Below, piece after piece: positions 35,832 through 44,218 of a stretch of 64,000 nucleotides of DNA. Made by a program: the position numbers and the translations under genes. Below the pieces are notes generated by a model that did not search any database, was not told the origin of the DNA, and was given only the letters and a program-made list of their open reading frames with translations. The stretch lies in the NCBI GenBank assembly GCA_001768515.1, contig MEOA01000043.1, positions 124,001 to 188,000 of the forward strand. The letters are read 5' to 3'. Positions within the stretch are counted from its first letter, which is position 1. Each line of letters starts with the position of its first letter. Origin of the DNA: Bacteroidetes bacterium GWE2_42_24. Lineage in GTDB: Bacteria > Bacteroidota > Bacteroidia > Bacteroidales > TTA-H9.

Positions 35832-36932
35832 ATGAGCCAATTATCCAGCATGACACTGGAACTTGAGAACGGCAGCCGGTTTGAGGGCTTTTCTTTTGGT
35901 TATCATGCGCCCGCCGCCGGGGAGGCTGTGTTTAATACCGCTATGAACGGCTACCCCGAGAGCCTCACCGACCCTTCTTACCGTGGGCAAATATTAATCG
36001 CCACCTATCCCCTGATTGGTAATTACGGGGTGCCGGCCGACACGATCATCGATGGTTTGTCGGCCTTTTTTGAATCAGAGCAAATCCATATCAGCGGATT
36101 GGTTATTGCCGATTACTCGTTTGAGTATAGTCACTGGAATGCTCAACGGAGTCTGGGTGAATGGCTTCAACAGCACAGAATACCTGCTATGTACGGGGTC
36201 GATACCCGTTCACTTGCTCCGCTAATTCGTGAATCGGGTGCCATGAAAGCACGGTTGGTAACTTCGGATCAGACAGTCGACTGGGATGACCCCAATCAAC
36301 GTAATCTGGTGGCTGAGGTTTCTATTCCTGAACCTGTGGTTTATGGCACAGGTCGCCACCGTATCATGCTTGTCGATACAGGTGTAAAGACAAACATACT
36401 TCGTTGCCTGCTACGACGTGATACTACCGTGATTCGTGTTCCATGGAATTATGACTTCACCGGTGAAGAATTTGATGGTCTTTTTTTGACTAATGGGCCT
36501 GGCGATCCTCGGCAATGTGAAAGAACCATTACTCATCTGAAAGTAGCTCTTGAACGAGATAAACCCATCTTTGGCATCTGTTTAGGCTCACAGTTGATGG
36601 CATTGGCGGCCGGAGCCGAAACGTATAAGTTAAAATATGGGCATCGCGGACACAACCAGCCTGTCAGATTGGCTGGAACCAATCGTTGCTTTATAACATC
36701 CCAGAATCACGGCTTTGCGGTTGATACCGACTCATTGCCAGCGCAATGGACCCCCTTGTTTTCGAACATTAATGATGGTAGTTGCGAGGGAATCCGTCAT
36801 ACGGAAAAACCTTTTTTCTCCGTGCAATTCCATCCTGAAGCTGCCGGAGGCCCGGCTGATACAGAATTCTTATTTGATCATTTTATTAGGTGCATCGGGG
36901 AACCGGGGATCTTTTCTTTTACAAACCAATAA
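35832..36932 (+). CDS. carA: Carbamoyl phosphate synthase small subunit (glutaminase)
   Basis: A 366-residue subunit that releases ammonia from glutamine and feeds it to CarB for carbamoyl phosphate, used for pyrimidines and arginine. The N-terminal CPSase_sm_chain domain is at about 8-140 (FNTAMNGYPESLTDPSYRGQ). The class I glutamine amidotransferase domain is at about 175-355 and has the oxyanion strand GLFLTNGPGDP, the nucleophile Cys250 in GICLGSQ, and the His-Glu pair in QFHPEA. All catalytic residues are present. The stop is 15 bases before carB, giving an operon. The leader upstream, with promoter, short frame and terminator, suggests regulation by attenuation. Confidence 0.97.
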   Translation: MSQLSSMTLELENGSRFEGFSFGYHAPAAGEAVFNTAMNGYPESLTDPSYRGQILIATYPLIGNYGVPADTIIDGLSAFFESEQIHISGLVIADYSFEYSHWNAQRSLGEWLQQHRIPAMYGVDTRSLAPLIRESGAMKARLVTSDQTVDWDDPNQRNLVAEVSIPEPVVYGTGRHRIMLVDTGVKTNILRCLLRRDTTVIRVPWNYDFTGEEFDGLFLTNGPGDPRQCERTITHLKVALERDKPIFGICLGSQLMALAAGAETYKLKYGHRGHNQPVRLAGTNRCFITSQNHGFAVDTDSLPAQWTPLFSNINDGSCEGIRHTEKPFFSVQFHPEAAGGPADTEFLFDHFIRCIGEPGIFSFTNQ

Positions 36933-36947
36933 AGTAAAACGGCTATT

Positions 36948-39900
36948 ATGAAAACTAATATAAAGAAAGTGCTGGTGCTCGGATCGGGTGCACTTAAGAT
37001 TGGTGAGGCTGGTGAATTCGACTATTCCGGATCGCAAGCACTGAAAGCGCTACGTGAGGAAGGCATCGAAACGGTATTGATTAACCCTAACATTGCAACC
37101 GTACAGACATCGGCCGACATTGCTGACCATATTTACTTTCTCCCTGTGACACCTGAATTCGTTGAAAAAGTAGTGCGGAAGGAGCGACCTCAGGGTATTA
37201 TGCTGGCTTTTGGCGGACAAACGGCTCTGAACTGTGGGGTTGATCTCTTCCGAAGCGGAAAGCTTGAACAATATGGGCTTGAAGTGCTGGGAACACCAGT
37301 GCAATCCATTATTGACACCGAGGATCGCGAATTGTTTGCCCGAAAGCTTGATGAGATTAATGTAAAGACTGCCCGCAGTTTTGCCTGCAATTCTGTTAGC
37401 GAAGCACAGGATGCCGCCAATAGTCTTGGTTACCCGGTGATCTGCCGAAGTGCTTTTGCGCTGGGTGGCCTGGGCAGTGGCTTCTGTAATAATGATGAAG
37501 AACTTCTGGCGCTTACTGCCAACGCCTTTGCATATGCGCAGCAGGTGTTGGTAGAAGAATCGCTGAAAGGGTGGAAAGAGGTTGAGTATGAGGTGGTGCG
37601 CGATATTTATGATAACTGCCTTACTGTATGTAATATGGAGAACTTTGATCCGCTGGGAATTCATACGGGAGAAAGTATCGTTGTTGCGCCCAGCCAGACG
37701 TTGAGCAATACGGAATATCATAAGCTTCGTGAGTTGTCAATGAGGATTGTAAGACATGTCGGAATTGTAGGGGAGTGTAATGTGCAATTTGCCCTCGATC
37801 CGCAATCTGAAGATTACCGGGTCATTGAGATGAATGCACGTCTATCACGATCCTCTGCGCTGGCAAGCAAAGCAACTGGTTACCCACTGGCCTTCGTGGC
37901 GGCCAAACTAGGGTTGGGGTATGGACTCCATGAAGTAAAGAATGCCGTTACGCGGTGCACTACCGCCTGTTTTGAGCCAGCGCTCGATTACATCGTGGTG
38001 AAGATTCCCCGTTGGGATCTCGATAAGTTTATCGGGGTGTCAAAAGAAATTGGTTCCAGCATGAAAAGCGTGGGCGAGGTGATGGCCATTGGCCGGTCTT
38101 TCGAAGAAGCCATTCAGAAAGGACTCAGGATGATCGGGCAGGGAATGCATGGGTTTGTTGCCAACCATGAATGGTTTTCGGATGATATTGAATTTGAACT
38201 TACCCATCCGACCGACAAACGGATTTTTGTAATTTATCAGGCATTTCTTGAGAATTTTACAGTAGATAGGATACATCAACTGACAGGAATAGACCGTTGG
38301 TTTCTTGAAAAGCTGCACCGTATCTTCAGACTCGAGCACAAGTTGTTTCGCGTAGCATCATTGGCTGAATTCCGGCCTGATTTATTGTGGGAGGTCAAAC
38401 AGGCTGGGTTCAGTGATTTTCAGGTAGCCAGATGTGTCCTGAAGCTTCAGGGTGCTGAACTGAAAGCCGGGGTACAGTTGGTTCGTGAGCATCGGAAAAG
38501 GCTTGGCATAGTCCCTGTGGTAAAACAGATAGACACTATGGCAGCAGAATATCCCGCTGCTACAAATTACCTTTACCTTACCTATAATGGAACAGCACAT
38601 GATATTCAGTATGAAGGCGATAAACGATCAGTCATCGTTTTGGGTTCCGGGGCCTATCGTATTGGTTCTTCTGTTGAGTTTGACTGGTGCGCAGTGAATG
38701 CTCTCACCACGGCGGGGAGATGCGGTTACCGTAAGGTGATGATTAATTTTAACCCTGAGACGGTGAGTACCGATTATGATTTGTGCGACAGGCTCTATTT
38801 TGATGAGTTAACTTTTGAAAGAGTGATGGATATCATCGAGCTTGAGGATCCTAAAGGAACCATTGTTTCGGTTGGCGGTCAGATTCCCAATAATCTGGCC
38901 ATGCGACTGGCTGAACAACATGTAATTATTCTCGGAACAAGTGCTTCATCGATTGATGCAGCCGAAGACCGCCATAAGTTTTCTTCTATGCTCGATCGCC
39001 TTGGTGTTGATCAGCCACGCTGGAAAGAACTAAATAATTTGAAGGAAGTACATCAGTTTGTTGAAGAAACGGGCTTTCCAGTTCTGATCAGGCCTTCTTA
39101 TGTGTTATCGGGTGCTGCGATGAATGTGGTATCAAACAGCGAGGAACTTGACCATTTTCTTACACTTGCCGCAAGGGTATCAGGTGAACATCCTGTGGTA
39201 ATCAGCCAGTTTATTGAGCAGGCAAAAGAGATCGAAATAGATGCAGTAGCTAACAATGGGGAGGTGATTCTGTATGCTGTTTCAGAGCATGTAGAGTATG
39301 CCGGGGTTCATAGTGGTGATGCGACGCTGGTTTTCCCTCCGCAGAAAATATACCTGGGGACCATACGGCGCATCAAGAAAATTACCCGACAGATTGCCCG
39401 TGAACTCAATATCACGGGGCCGTTTAACATCCAATTTTTGGCACGTGACAATGACATCAAGGTGATTGAATGCAACCTGAGGGCTTCCCGCAGCTTTCCG
39501 TTTGTGTCGAAAGTGCTGAAGATAAATATGATTGAAGCAGCTACACGTGTTATGCTGGGTGAACATGTAGGCAAGCCGGATAAAACACTTTTCGATCTGG
39601 AGTACGTTGGCGTGAAGGCTTCTCAGTTTAGCTTTTCTCGTTTGTCCAAAGCCGATCCGGTTCTGGGTGTTGAAATGGCCTCAACAGGCGAAGTCGGCTG
39701 CATTGGTGAAGACTTTTACGATGCGTTATTAAAGGCCATGCTGGCTGTTGGTTATCGCTTGCCGAAAAAAAATGTCCTGATTTCTTCGGGACCCACGCGA
39801 TCAAAGACCCAATTACTGGAAGGCTGCCGCCTGTTAGCCGATCGTGGCTTCAATCTCTTTGCAACACATGGCACTGCTAAGTTTCTCAAAGATCAGGGTC

Positions 39901-40175
39901 TGAAGGTAACCGGTGTAAACTGGCCTGATGAGGAAGGGTCTCCTAATGCACTCGACCTGATTCGTAACAAACAGGTTGAGTTGATCATTAATATTCCCAA
40001 AGACCATAGCAAGACTGAATTGTCGAACGATTATATCATCCGGCGCGCGGCTATAGACCACAACATTCCACTGCTGACAAACGACCGTCTTGCGGCTGCC
40101 TTCATTGCTGCCTTCTGCCGGAAACCTGTCTCGGAGTTGAGCATTAAGTCATGGCAGGAGTATGAGGTCATCTGA
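36948..40175 (+). CDS. carB: Carbamoyl phosphate synthase large subunit
   Basis: A 1075-residue subunit of normal length that forms carbamoyl phosphate from bicarbonate, ammonia and two ATP. It has two homologous ATP-grasp halves. The first half opens VLGSGALKIGEAGEFDYSG and the second opens at about residue 560 with VLGSGAYRIGSSVEFDWC. The C-terminal MGS-like allosteric domain (about 940-1075, LISSGPTRSKTQLLEGC) is where UMP and ornithine act in enterobacterial enzymes. The motif order is complete. A short inverted repeat (CTGATCA at 40172-40178 and TGATCAG at 40189-40195) overlaps the stop codon and may help termination. Confidence 0.97.
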   Translation: MKTNIKKVLVLGSGALKIGEAGEFDYSGSQALKALREEGIETVLINPNIATVQTSADIADHIYFLPVTPEFVEKVVRKERPQGIMLAFGGQTALNCGVDLFRSGKLEQYGLEVLGTPVQSIIDTEDRELFARKLDEINVKTARSFACNSVSEAQDAANSLGYPVICRSAFALGGLGSGFCNNDEELLALTANAFAYAQQVLVEESLKGWKEVEYEVVRDIYDNCLTVCNMENFDPLGIHTGESIVVAPSQTLSNTEYHKLRELSMRIVRHVGIVGECNVQFALDPQSEDYRVIEMNARLSRSSALASKATGYPLAFVAAKLGLGYGLHEVKNAVTRCTTACFEPALDYIVVKIPRWDLDKFIGVSKEIGSSMKSVGEVMAIGRSFEEAIQKGLRMIGQGMHGFVANHEWFSDDIEFELTHPTDKRIFVIYQAFLENFTVDRIHQLTGIDRWFLEKLHRIFRLEHKLFRVASLAEFRPDLLWEVKQAGFSDFQVARCVLKLQGAELKAGVQLVREHRKRLGIVPVVKQIDTMAAEYPAATNYLYLTYNGTAHDIQYEGDKRSVIVLGSGAYRIGSSVEFDWCAVNALTTAGRCGYRKVMINFNPETVSTDYDLCDRLYFDELTFERVMDIIELEDPKGTIVSVGGQIPNNLAMRLAEQHVIILGTSASSIDAAEDRHKFSSMLDRLGVDQPRWKELNNLKEVHQFVEETGFPVLIRPSYVLSGAAMNVVSNSEELDHFLTLAARVSGEHPVVISQFIEQAKEIEIDAVANNGEVILYAVSEHVEYAGVHSGDATLVFPPQKIYLGTIRRIKKITRQIARELNITGPFNIQFLARDNDIKVIECNLRASRSFPFVSKVLKINMIEAATRVMLGEHVGKPDKTLFDLEYVGVKASQFSFSRLSKADPVLGVEMASTGEVGCIGEDFYDALLKAMLAVGYRLPKKNVLISSGPTRSKTQLLEGCRLLADRGFNLFATHGTAKFLKDQGLKVTGVNWPDEEGSPNALDLIRNKQVELIINIPKDHSKTELSNDYIIRRAAIDHNIPLLTNDRLAAAFIAAFCRKPVSELSIKSWQEYEVI

Positions 40176-40495
40176 TCAGGATAGCTGCTGATCAGTGTTT
40201 CTTGCATTGGCCTTTCCTGTGATAATTGAGCCTGTATCGTATATATTGTAAGCTCAAAATCCATTCTGTCGGTTCATGCTTTACCTGAGGGTTACTGTAA
40301 GTTTTATGGATCTATAGCGCTGGATTACTTGTTAAAATCAGTGCTTTTTAGTTATTGTTTACTGACCATGAATGATTTTCGATTATATTTTTTGCGTGTT
40401 GTATTATTTTTTTGCCAAGATTGAATTAACTTTGTTGTAGTTTGCTACGTCAGTGCAATAGCACCCAATTAAAGTCTATCTAAATCCTTAATGTT
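40176..40495. other. Intergenic region between carB and the lysozyme cassette
   Basis: 320 bases hold no gene. A short hairpin overlaps the carB end. The candidate promoter of the next cassette is at 40427-40434. Confidence 0.4.
40427..40434 (+). promoter_or_regulatory. Candidate -7 box (TAACTTTG) for the four-gene lysozyme cassette
   Basis: A full TAnnTTTG match, 61 bases before the first gene of the cassette. No clear -33 element. Confidence 0.4.
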
Positions 40496-41812
40496 ATGTT
40501 TGGTTCACCTATTTTGGACATTGCCCTTGGCCTTATGTTCATTTTTTTGATTTACAGCCTGCTTGCAACAACATTGATGGAACTTCTTGCGTCGATATTT
40601 GGATTAAGGGCTAGGCTGCTTCGCAGCACTATCTATCGAATGCTGAATGATGACCCGACCGGGAAACCGTGGTCTTTAATCCGGCTTAAAAAAGGGATCA
40701 TCAGTTTTTTCTGTTTCTTCATTCCACCCCGCTGGTGCTGGTTCAGACATGACCCATCATTGGCATGGACGTTTTATAACATGCCAGGAATAAAGTATCT
40801 TGGATTAAACAACTGGTTTAAACGGCCTTCCTATATCAATCCTGACCGGTTTTCGAAGACGATTTGCGATATTCTTAAAGAGTCGGCTTCATCTTGCGAT
40901 AAGAAGGACGAGGAAGCAATATCAGAGATTCTTGAAAGCGGCGAGATCAATTGCGGTGAATTTTCCTGTAGTATTGATCCCGAAACGCAACGGTTTTTGC
41001 GTTCACTTTGGAAAGAAAAGCCGGTAGAAAATCAAACGCACGAGGAACAATTCAGGCAGCAATTGGTGGCATGGTATAATGAGACCATGGAACTCCTTAC
41101 TGGCCGGTATAAGCGGAGAATGCAGTATAATACACTGGCTCTTGGGTTTGCCATTGCTGTGGTTTTCAATGTTAATACCATTGAAATCGCGTCACGCCTT
41201 TCTACGAATGATAATGCCCGGGAGGCCCTGGTTCAGTTAGCAGGTTCATGGATTGAGTCCAACGGTAGTAATCCGGATTTCATTAAGAGCCCGGCTGACT
41301 CATTGGTTCCACTCAACCAACTGTCTGATAATGTCATTAATATGCTGAATGATGAAATCAGGACGCCCAATAATCTGCTTGCTTTAGGCTACGGGATACC
41401 CGATGATTTTATGGCCCTGTCACCAAAAGCCATGACCAGACGTTCGGGGGACACAGATACCATTACCAATACTGTGCAGGCGACAAAAGTGACTACATCA
41501 AAGCGTGATTCGGTTGAGTGGATGCAATGTCTTCAGGAGGTATATAACAAACGTTGCAATGCCTTGGAACCAAAGGTCAGCACAACAGCGTTGTCCATAG
41601 GTCCAAAAAATCAAGGTCCCTGCCGTGCTGTTTCCTATTCTGATAAACTCACTTTCAACGACAGGATAACTTTCGTGTTTAACAGGGTTAGACGGAATTA
41701 CTCACTGTTTGGGTTTTTGTTAACGGCTATTGCTATTTCTTTGGGTGCACCGTTCTGGTTTGATCTGCTGAATAAAGTTGTTAAAATAAAAAACGAAGGA
41801 AAGAAGCCATAA
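40496..41812 (+). CDS. Uncharacterised three-helix membrane protein
   Basis: A 438-residue protein. Transmembrane helices are visible at about residues 5-28 (ILDIALGLMFIFLIYSLLAT), about 212-232 (TLALGFAIAVVFNVNTIEIA) and 403-421 (FGFLLTAIAISLGAPFWFD). It belongs, as I recall, to a widespread bacterial family without a named function, recognisable by the N-terminal DxAxGLxFxxL pattern, NVNTIEIA in the second helix, and the C-terminal GAPFWFDLLNK. The region between helices 2 and 3 is large and polar, with several Cys (for example MQCLQEVYNKRC), and is likely extracytoplasmic. It leads a tight cassette: 11 bases to the next gene, an 8-base overlap after that, then a lysozyme. Confidence 0.7.
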   Translation: MFGSPILDIALGLMFIFLIYSLLATTLMELLASIFGLRARLLRSTIYRMLNDDPTGKPWSLIRLKKGIISFFCFFIPPRWCWFRHDPSLAWTFYNMPGIKYLGLNNWFKRPSYINPDRFSKTICDILKESASSCDKKDEEAISEILESGEINCGEFSCSIDPETQRFLRSLWKEKPVENQTHEEQFRQQLVAWYNETMELLTGRYKRRMQYNTLALGFAIAVVFNVNTIEIASRLSTNDNAREALVQLAGSWIESNGSNPDFIKSPADSLVPLNQLSDNVINMLNDEIRTPNNLLALGYGIPDDFMALSPKAMTRRSGDTDTITNTVQATKVTTSKRDSVEWMQCLQEVYNKRCNALEPKVSTTALSIGPKNQGPCRAVSYSDKLTFNDRITFVFNRVRRNYSLFGFLLTAIAISLGAPFWFDLLNKVVKIKNEGKKP

Positions 41813-41823
41813 TACCTTAAGTC

Positions 41824-42207
41824 ATGGAAAGCAATCGTACAGTAAAAATTGTCGTAATTCTGATTCTGCTTATCGTAGTGGTTCAGTTTGTGATTACACT
41901 CCTGAGCAGAGGAGATGCAAACAGTGCCATCAGGGAGATGAAGGCTGCCCGCGAGAGCCTTGGAAAAGCCATTGAAACATTGGATGAAGCACGTTCTTCG
42001 ATAAATATGCTTACCCTGCAGCTTGATAGTGCACGTGCCGACCTGCATGCACTTGATTCACAAGTTGAACAACTGGATATAGATATGCGTACCCGTCTGG
42101 CTGCAGTCGATAAAAGACTGAATACGACCCTGTCCGACATTCGGAAAGAGAATAAAACTATTGTCGATCTCCAGAAGAAACTCTCAACCCTTGAATATCA
42201 TGAATAA
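41824..42207 (+). CDS. Membrane-anchored coiled-coil protein, i-spanin-like shape
   Basis: A 127-residue protein with an N-terminal transmembrane helix at about 7-27 (KIVVILILLIVVVQFVITLL) and no cleavable signal. The rest is one continuous coiled coil (about 35-125), rich in Leu, Ala, Glu, Lys and Asp heptads. The predicted topology is cytoplasmic N-terminus with the coiled coil in the periplasm. This is the shape of phage Rz-type inner-membrane spanins, but also of many small envelope proteins, and I claim no homology. It starts 11 bases after the preceding gene and overlaps the next by 8 bases, so the three are almost certainly co-translated. Confidence 0.75.
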   Translation: MESNRTVKIVVILILLIVVVQFVITLLSRGDANSAIREMKAARESLGKAIETLDEARSSINMLTLQLDSARADLHALDSQVEQLDIDMRTRLAAVDKRLNTTLSDIRKENKTIVDLQKKLSTLEYHE

Positions 42208-42724
42208 TTATTTAACCATTTTTATATCAATGCTCTTATTGTGTTCCCTTCCTGTTAGCGGGCAACACACTGTGATCACAGATATTGAACAGGTAGCACC
42301 TCCGGTACTTATCACCAGGGGGATGGTGGTGGATGTCGAATGTGATTCTATATGGTTGGTGAGCCCATTCAGGCTTGGATTGTATGAAGAAGCTCGACAG
42401 CTTGTAATGTCGCTGAATACCGGGAATATTGAATCTCTGATAAGCCAGTATGAGCATAAACTCAAACTCTATTCATACTGGAACGATTCACTCCGGGAAT
42501 CTTACCGGCTGTTGAGCTATCAATATGATTCAACACTTGTTAAAACCACATCGCAACTCTCAATGGTAGATGAAAGACTTAGTCGGGTTGATAATTCGAT
42601 ACTCGAGTCGAAGGAGCAACTCGATAAAGCGATTCAGGAGGTCAAACGATCCAGAACAGATAAATGGTTATGGGGTCTGGGTGGTATTCTGGTGGGGTTG
42701 GGTGTTGCTGCAATTTTAAGATAA
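42200..42724 (+). CDS. Secreted coiled-coil protein with C-terminal membrane helix
   Basis: The protein is 174 residues from the ATG at 42200, which overlaps the stop of the previous gene by 8 bases; the in-frame ATG at 42161 lies too far inside that gene. It has a signal peptide (MNNYLTIFISMLLLCSLPVSG), a short beta-like region, then coiled coil at about 85-150. A final hydrophobic helix is at about 155-173 (WLWGLGGILVGLGVAAIL), ending in Arg. The body would thus be periplasmic and anchored at its C-terminus. The function is unknown. Together with the partner upstream it gives two membrane-anchored coiled coils, one at each end, next to a lysozyme. Confidence 0.7.
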   Translation: MNNYLTIFISMLLLCSLPVSGQHTVITDIEQVAPPVLITRGMVVDVECDSIWLVSPFRLGLYEEARQLVMSLNTGNIESLISQYEHKLKLYSYWNDSLRESYRLLSYQYDSTLVKTTSQLSMVDERLSRVDNSILESKEQLDKAIQEVKRSRTDKWLWGLGGILVGLGVAAILR

Positions 42725-42746
42725 TAATTAATTAAAGGTATCAATT

Positions 42747-43241
42747 ATGCAAAAAAAAGTCACTAAGGTCTCAGATCAATGTATCAGGTTGATTGAATTT
42801 TTCGAATGCAGTGGTGATGTTACTCGCTTTCTAAAAGCATACAAATGCCCGGCAGGTGTTTGGACTATCGGTATCGGAACGACCTGTTACCCTGATGGGT
42901 CGAAGGTGAAGCCAGGCGATACCTGCACTGTTGCCCTTGCCTATGAGTACCTGCGTCATGAGTTGACATTGACCGAATCCAGAGTTGATTCTTTCACCAC
43001 CGATTCTGTAACGCAACAACAATTCGATAGTTTGGTCAGTTTCGCGTACAACCTTGGTTGTGGCGCCCTGAAGGGAAGCACTCTTCTGAAGAAAGTAAAC
43101 CTGAACCCGAAAGACCCTTCCATTGAAATTGAGTTTAATAAATGGGTCTATGCTAAAGGGGTGAAGCTGAAAGGTCTCATCAGACGACGAAAAGCAGAAG
43201 CCTGGCTGTACTTTCATGGTTCTCTGAAGTTCGATTTCTAA
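42747..43241 (+). CDS. GH24 phage-type lysozyme (endolysin-like)
   Basis: A 164-residue protein of the T4-lysozyme/GH24 muramidase family, which cuts the glycan backbone of peptidoglycan. The active-site region reads FFE (Glu20), then Lys-Ala-Tyr-Lys-Cys34, and WTIGIG with Thr40, matching the Glu/Cys-or-Asp/Thr pattern of R21-type endolysins (E..LKAYxCPAGVWTIGYG). The spacing between Glu20 and Cys34 is about five residues longer than usual, which may affect activity. There is no signal peptide, as in phage endolysins that need a separate export route. It ends a four-gene cassette with three membrane proteins and is followed by a very strong terminator. Confidence 0.85.
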   Translation: MQKKVTKVSDQCIRLIEFFECSGDVTRFLKAYKCPAGVWTIGIGTTCYPDGSKVKPGDTCTVALAYEYLRHELTLTESRVDSFTTDSVTQQQFDSLVSFAYNLGCGALKGSTLLKKVNLNPKDPSIEIEFNKWVYAKGVKLKGLIRRRKAEAWLYFHGSLKFDF

Positions 43242-43252
43242 ATGTTTACTAT

Positions 43253-43287
43253 AAAAAGCCCCGGTCAATTGTTGACCGGGGCTTTTT
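43253..43287. terminator. Bidirectional terminator between lysozyme and TonB-like genes
   Basis: A 16-bp perfect stem (43253-43268 with 43272-43287) has a 3-base loop and T-runs on both strands, placed between convergent genes. It ends transcripts from both sides. Confidence 0.95.
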
Positions 43288-43305
43288 TGACCGACTATTG
43301 TTCGA

Positions 43306-43986
43306 TTACTTCAGTATAAATTTGACTGTCATGGTTAGGCTGACCCTTACGGGTTTGTTGAGCTGGTGGCCAGGCTTCCATTTAGGCATGGATCTGATCA
43401 CCCGAAGAGCTTCTTCATCGCAGCCACCTCCAATACCACGTTTTATTTCTGTGTTGCTGATACTGCCATCCTTTTCTATTACAAATCCTATATAAACTGT
43501 CCCCTGGATGTGTGTTTCACGAGCTATCTGTGGGTATATTATATGACTACTCAGGTATTCGAGACGTCCTTGCTCACCCCCCGGAAACTCCGGCATAGCT
43601 TCAACGATGATGAATGGAATCGTTTCATCAGGCTCGGAATAAGCCGGAGGTGGGATTGGCTGAAAAACATCAATGGACGCGGTAGGAGTTGTCTCTGCGT
43701 CAATGACAGGATCTATTGTATTGGCCGACGGATCATCTGTTGATATAAAAATGGTGGTCGGTGGTGGGGGGGGTAATGGAGGTGCAGGTGGTTTTACTCC
43801 TGTATTAATAACCGGAACTTCATCAACAAAGATTGGATTTTCAGTCACTTTGAGGGTAAAAGGCTTTATCGGGCTTTCCCATTCAAAAGCCAGAAGGACG
43901 AGCGTCAGGGCTGTAATTAGCCCAATTTGTGTAAAGGCGAACCGGTTCGATTCAAGCCTTTGTTGTTTGATGTGTTTTGGTTTCAT
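43306..43986 (-). CDS. TonB-like energy-transducing protein (paralogue 1)
   Basis: The protein is 226 residues from the ATG at 43984-43986; the longer frame to 44049 adds 21 residues in front of the usual start. A short basic N-terminus leads to one transmembrane helix (about 18-35, TQIGLITALTLVLLAFEWE). A Pro-rich periplasmic spacer (PAPPLPPPPPTT) follows. The C-terminal TonB domain is at about 140-226, with YPxIARExxIxGTVYxxFVIEKDG and GGGCDEEALRVI. TonB proteins couple the proton motive force to outer-membrane transporters. A close paralogue lies just upstream; the two share most of the C-terminal domain sequence. No ExbB/ExbD genes are nearby. Confidence 0.88.
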   Translation of the reverse strand: MKPKHIKQQRLESNRFAFTQIGLITALTLVLLAFEWESPIKPFTLKVTENPIFVDEVPVINTGVKPPAPPLPPPPPTTIFISTDDPSANTIDPVIDAETTPTASIDVFQPIPPPAYSEPDETIPFIIVEAMPEFPGGEQGRLEYLSSHIIYPQIARETHIQGTVYIGFVIEKDGSISNTEIKRGIGGGCDEEALRVIRSMPKWKPGHQLNKPVRVSLTMTVKFILK

Positions 43987-44163
43987 GGCTGCTGGTATTA
44001 AACATTCGATGTGATATGAACGTATGCCGTGGGTGGCCGTGAATCCCATCTGCTATGACGGGTGAGAAGAAAACCGTAAGCTACTTGCCGGATTTAACAG
44101 ATATTATTGTATAGACGGATAATCCAATCCGTTTCGTTTACGTCCAAACGCTGAAATGCAAAA

Positions 44164-44195
44164 AAAAGCGCCACCCGATACCGGATGGCGCTTTT
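44164..44195 (-). terminator. Rho-independent terminator of TonB-like paralogue 2
   Basis: AAAAGCGCCA (44164-44173) pairs with TGGCGCTTTT (44186-44195), with T residues beyond on the minus strand. It is 23 bases after the stop. Confidence 0.85.
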
Positions 44196-44218
44196 AAGGA
44201 TTACAATTATCAGTATAA

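Noticed and set aside
40496-43241. Prophage
   Set aside because: Although a lysozyme and coiled-coil membrane proteins are present, there are no terminase, capsid, tail, integrase or attachment-site signals around them.
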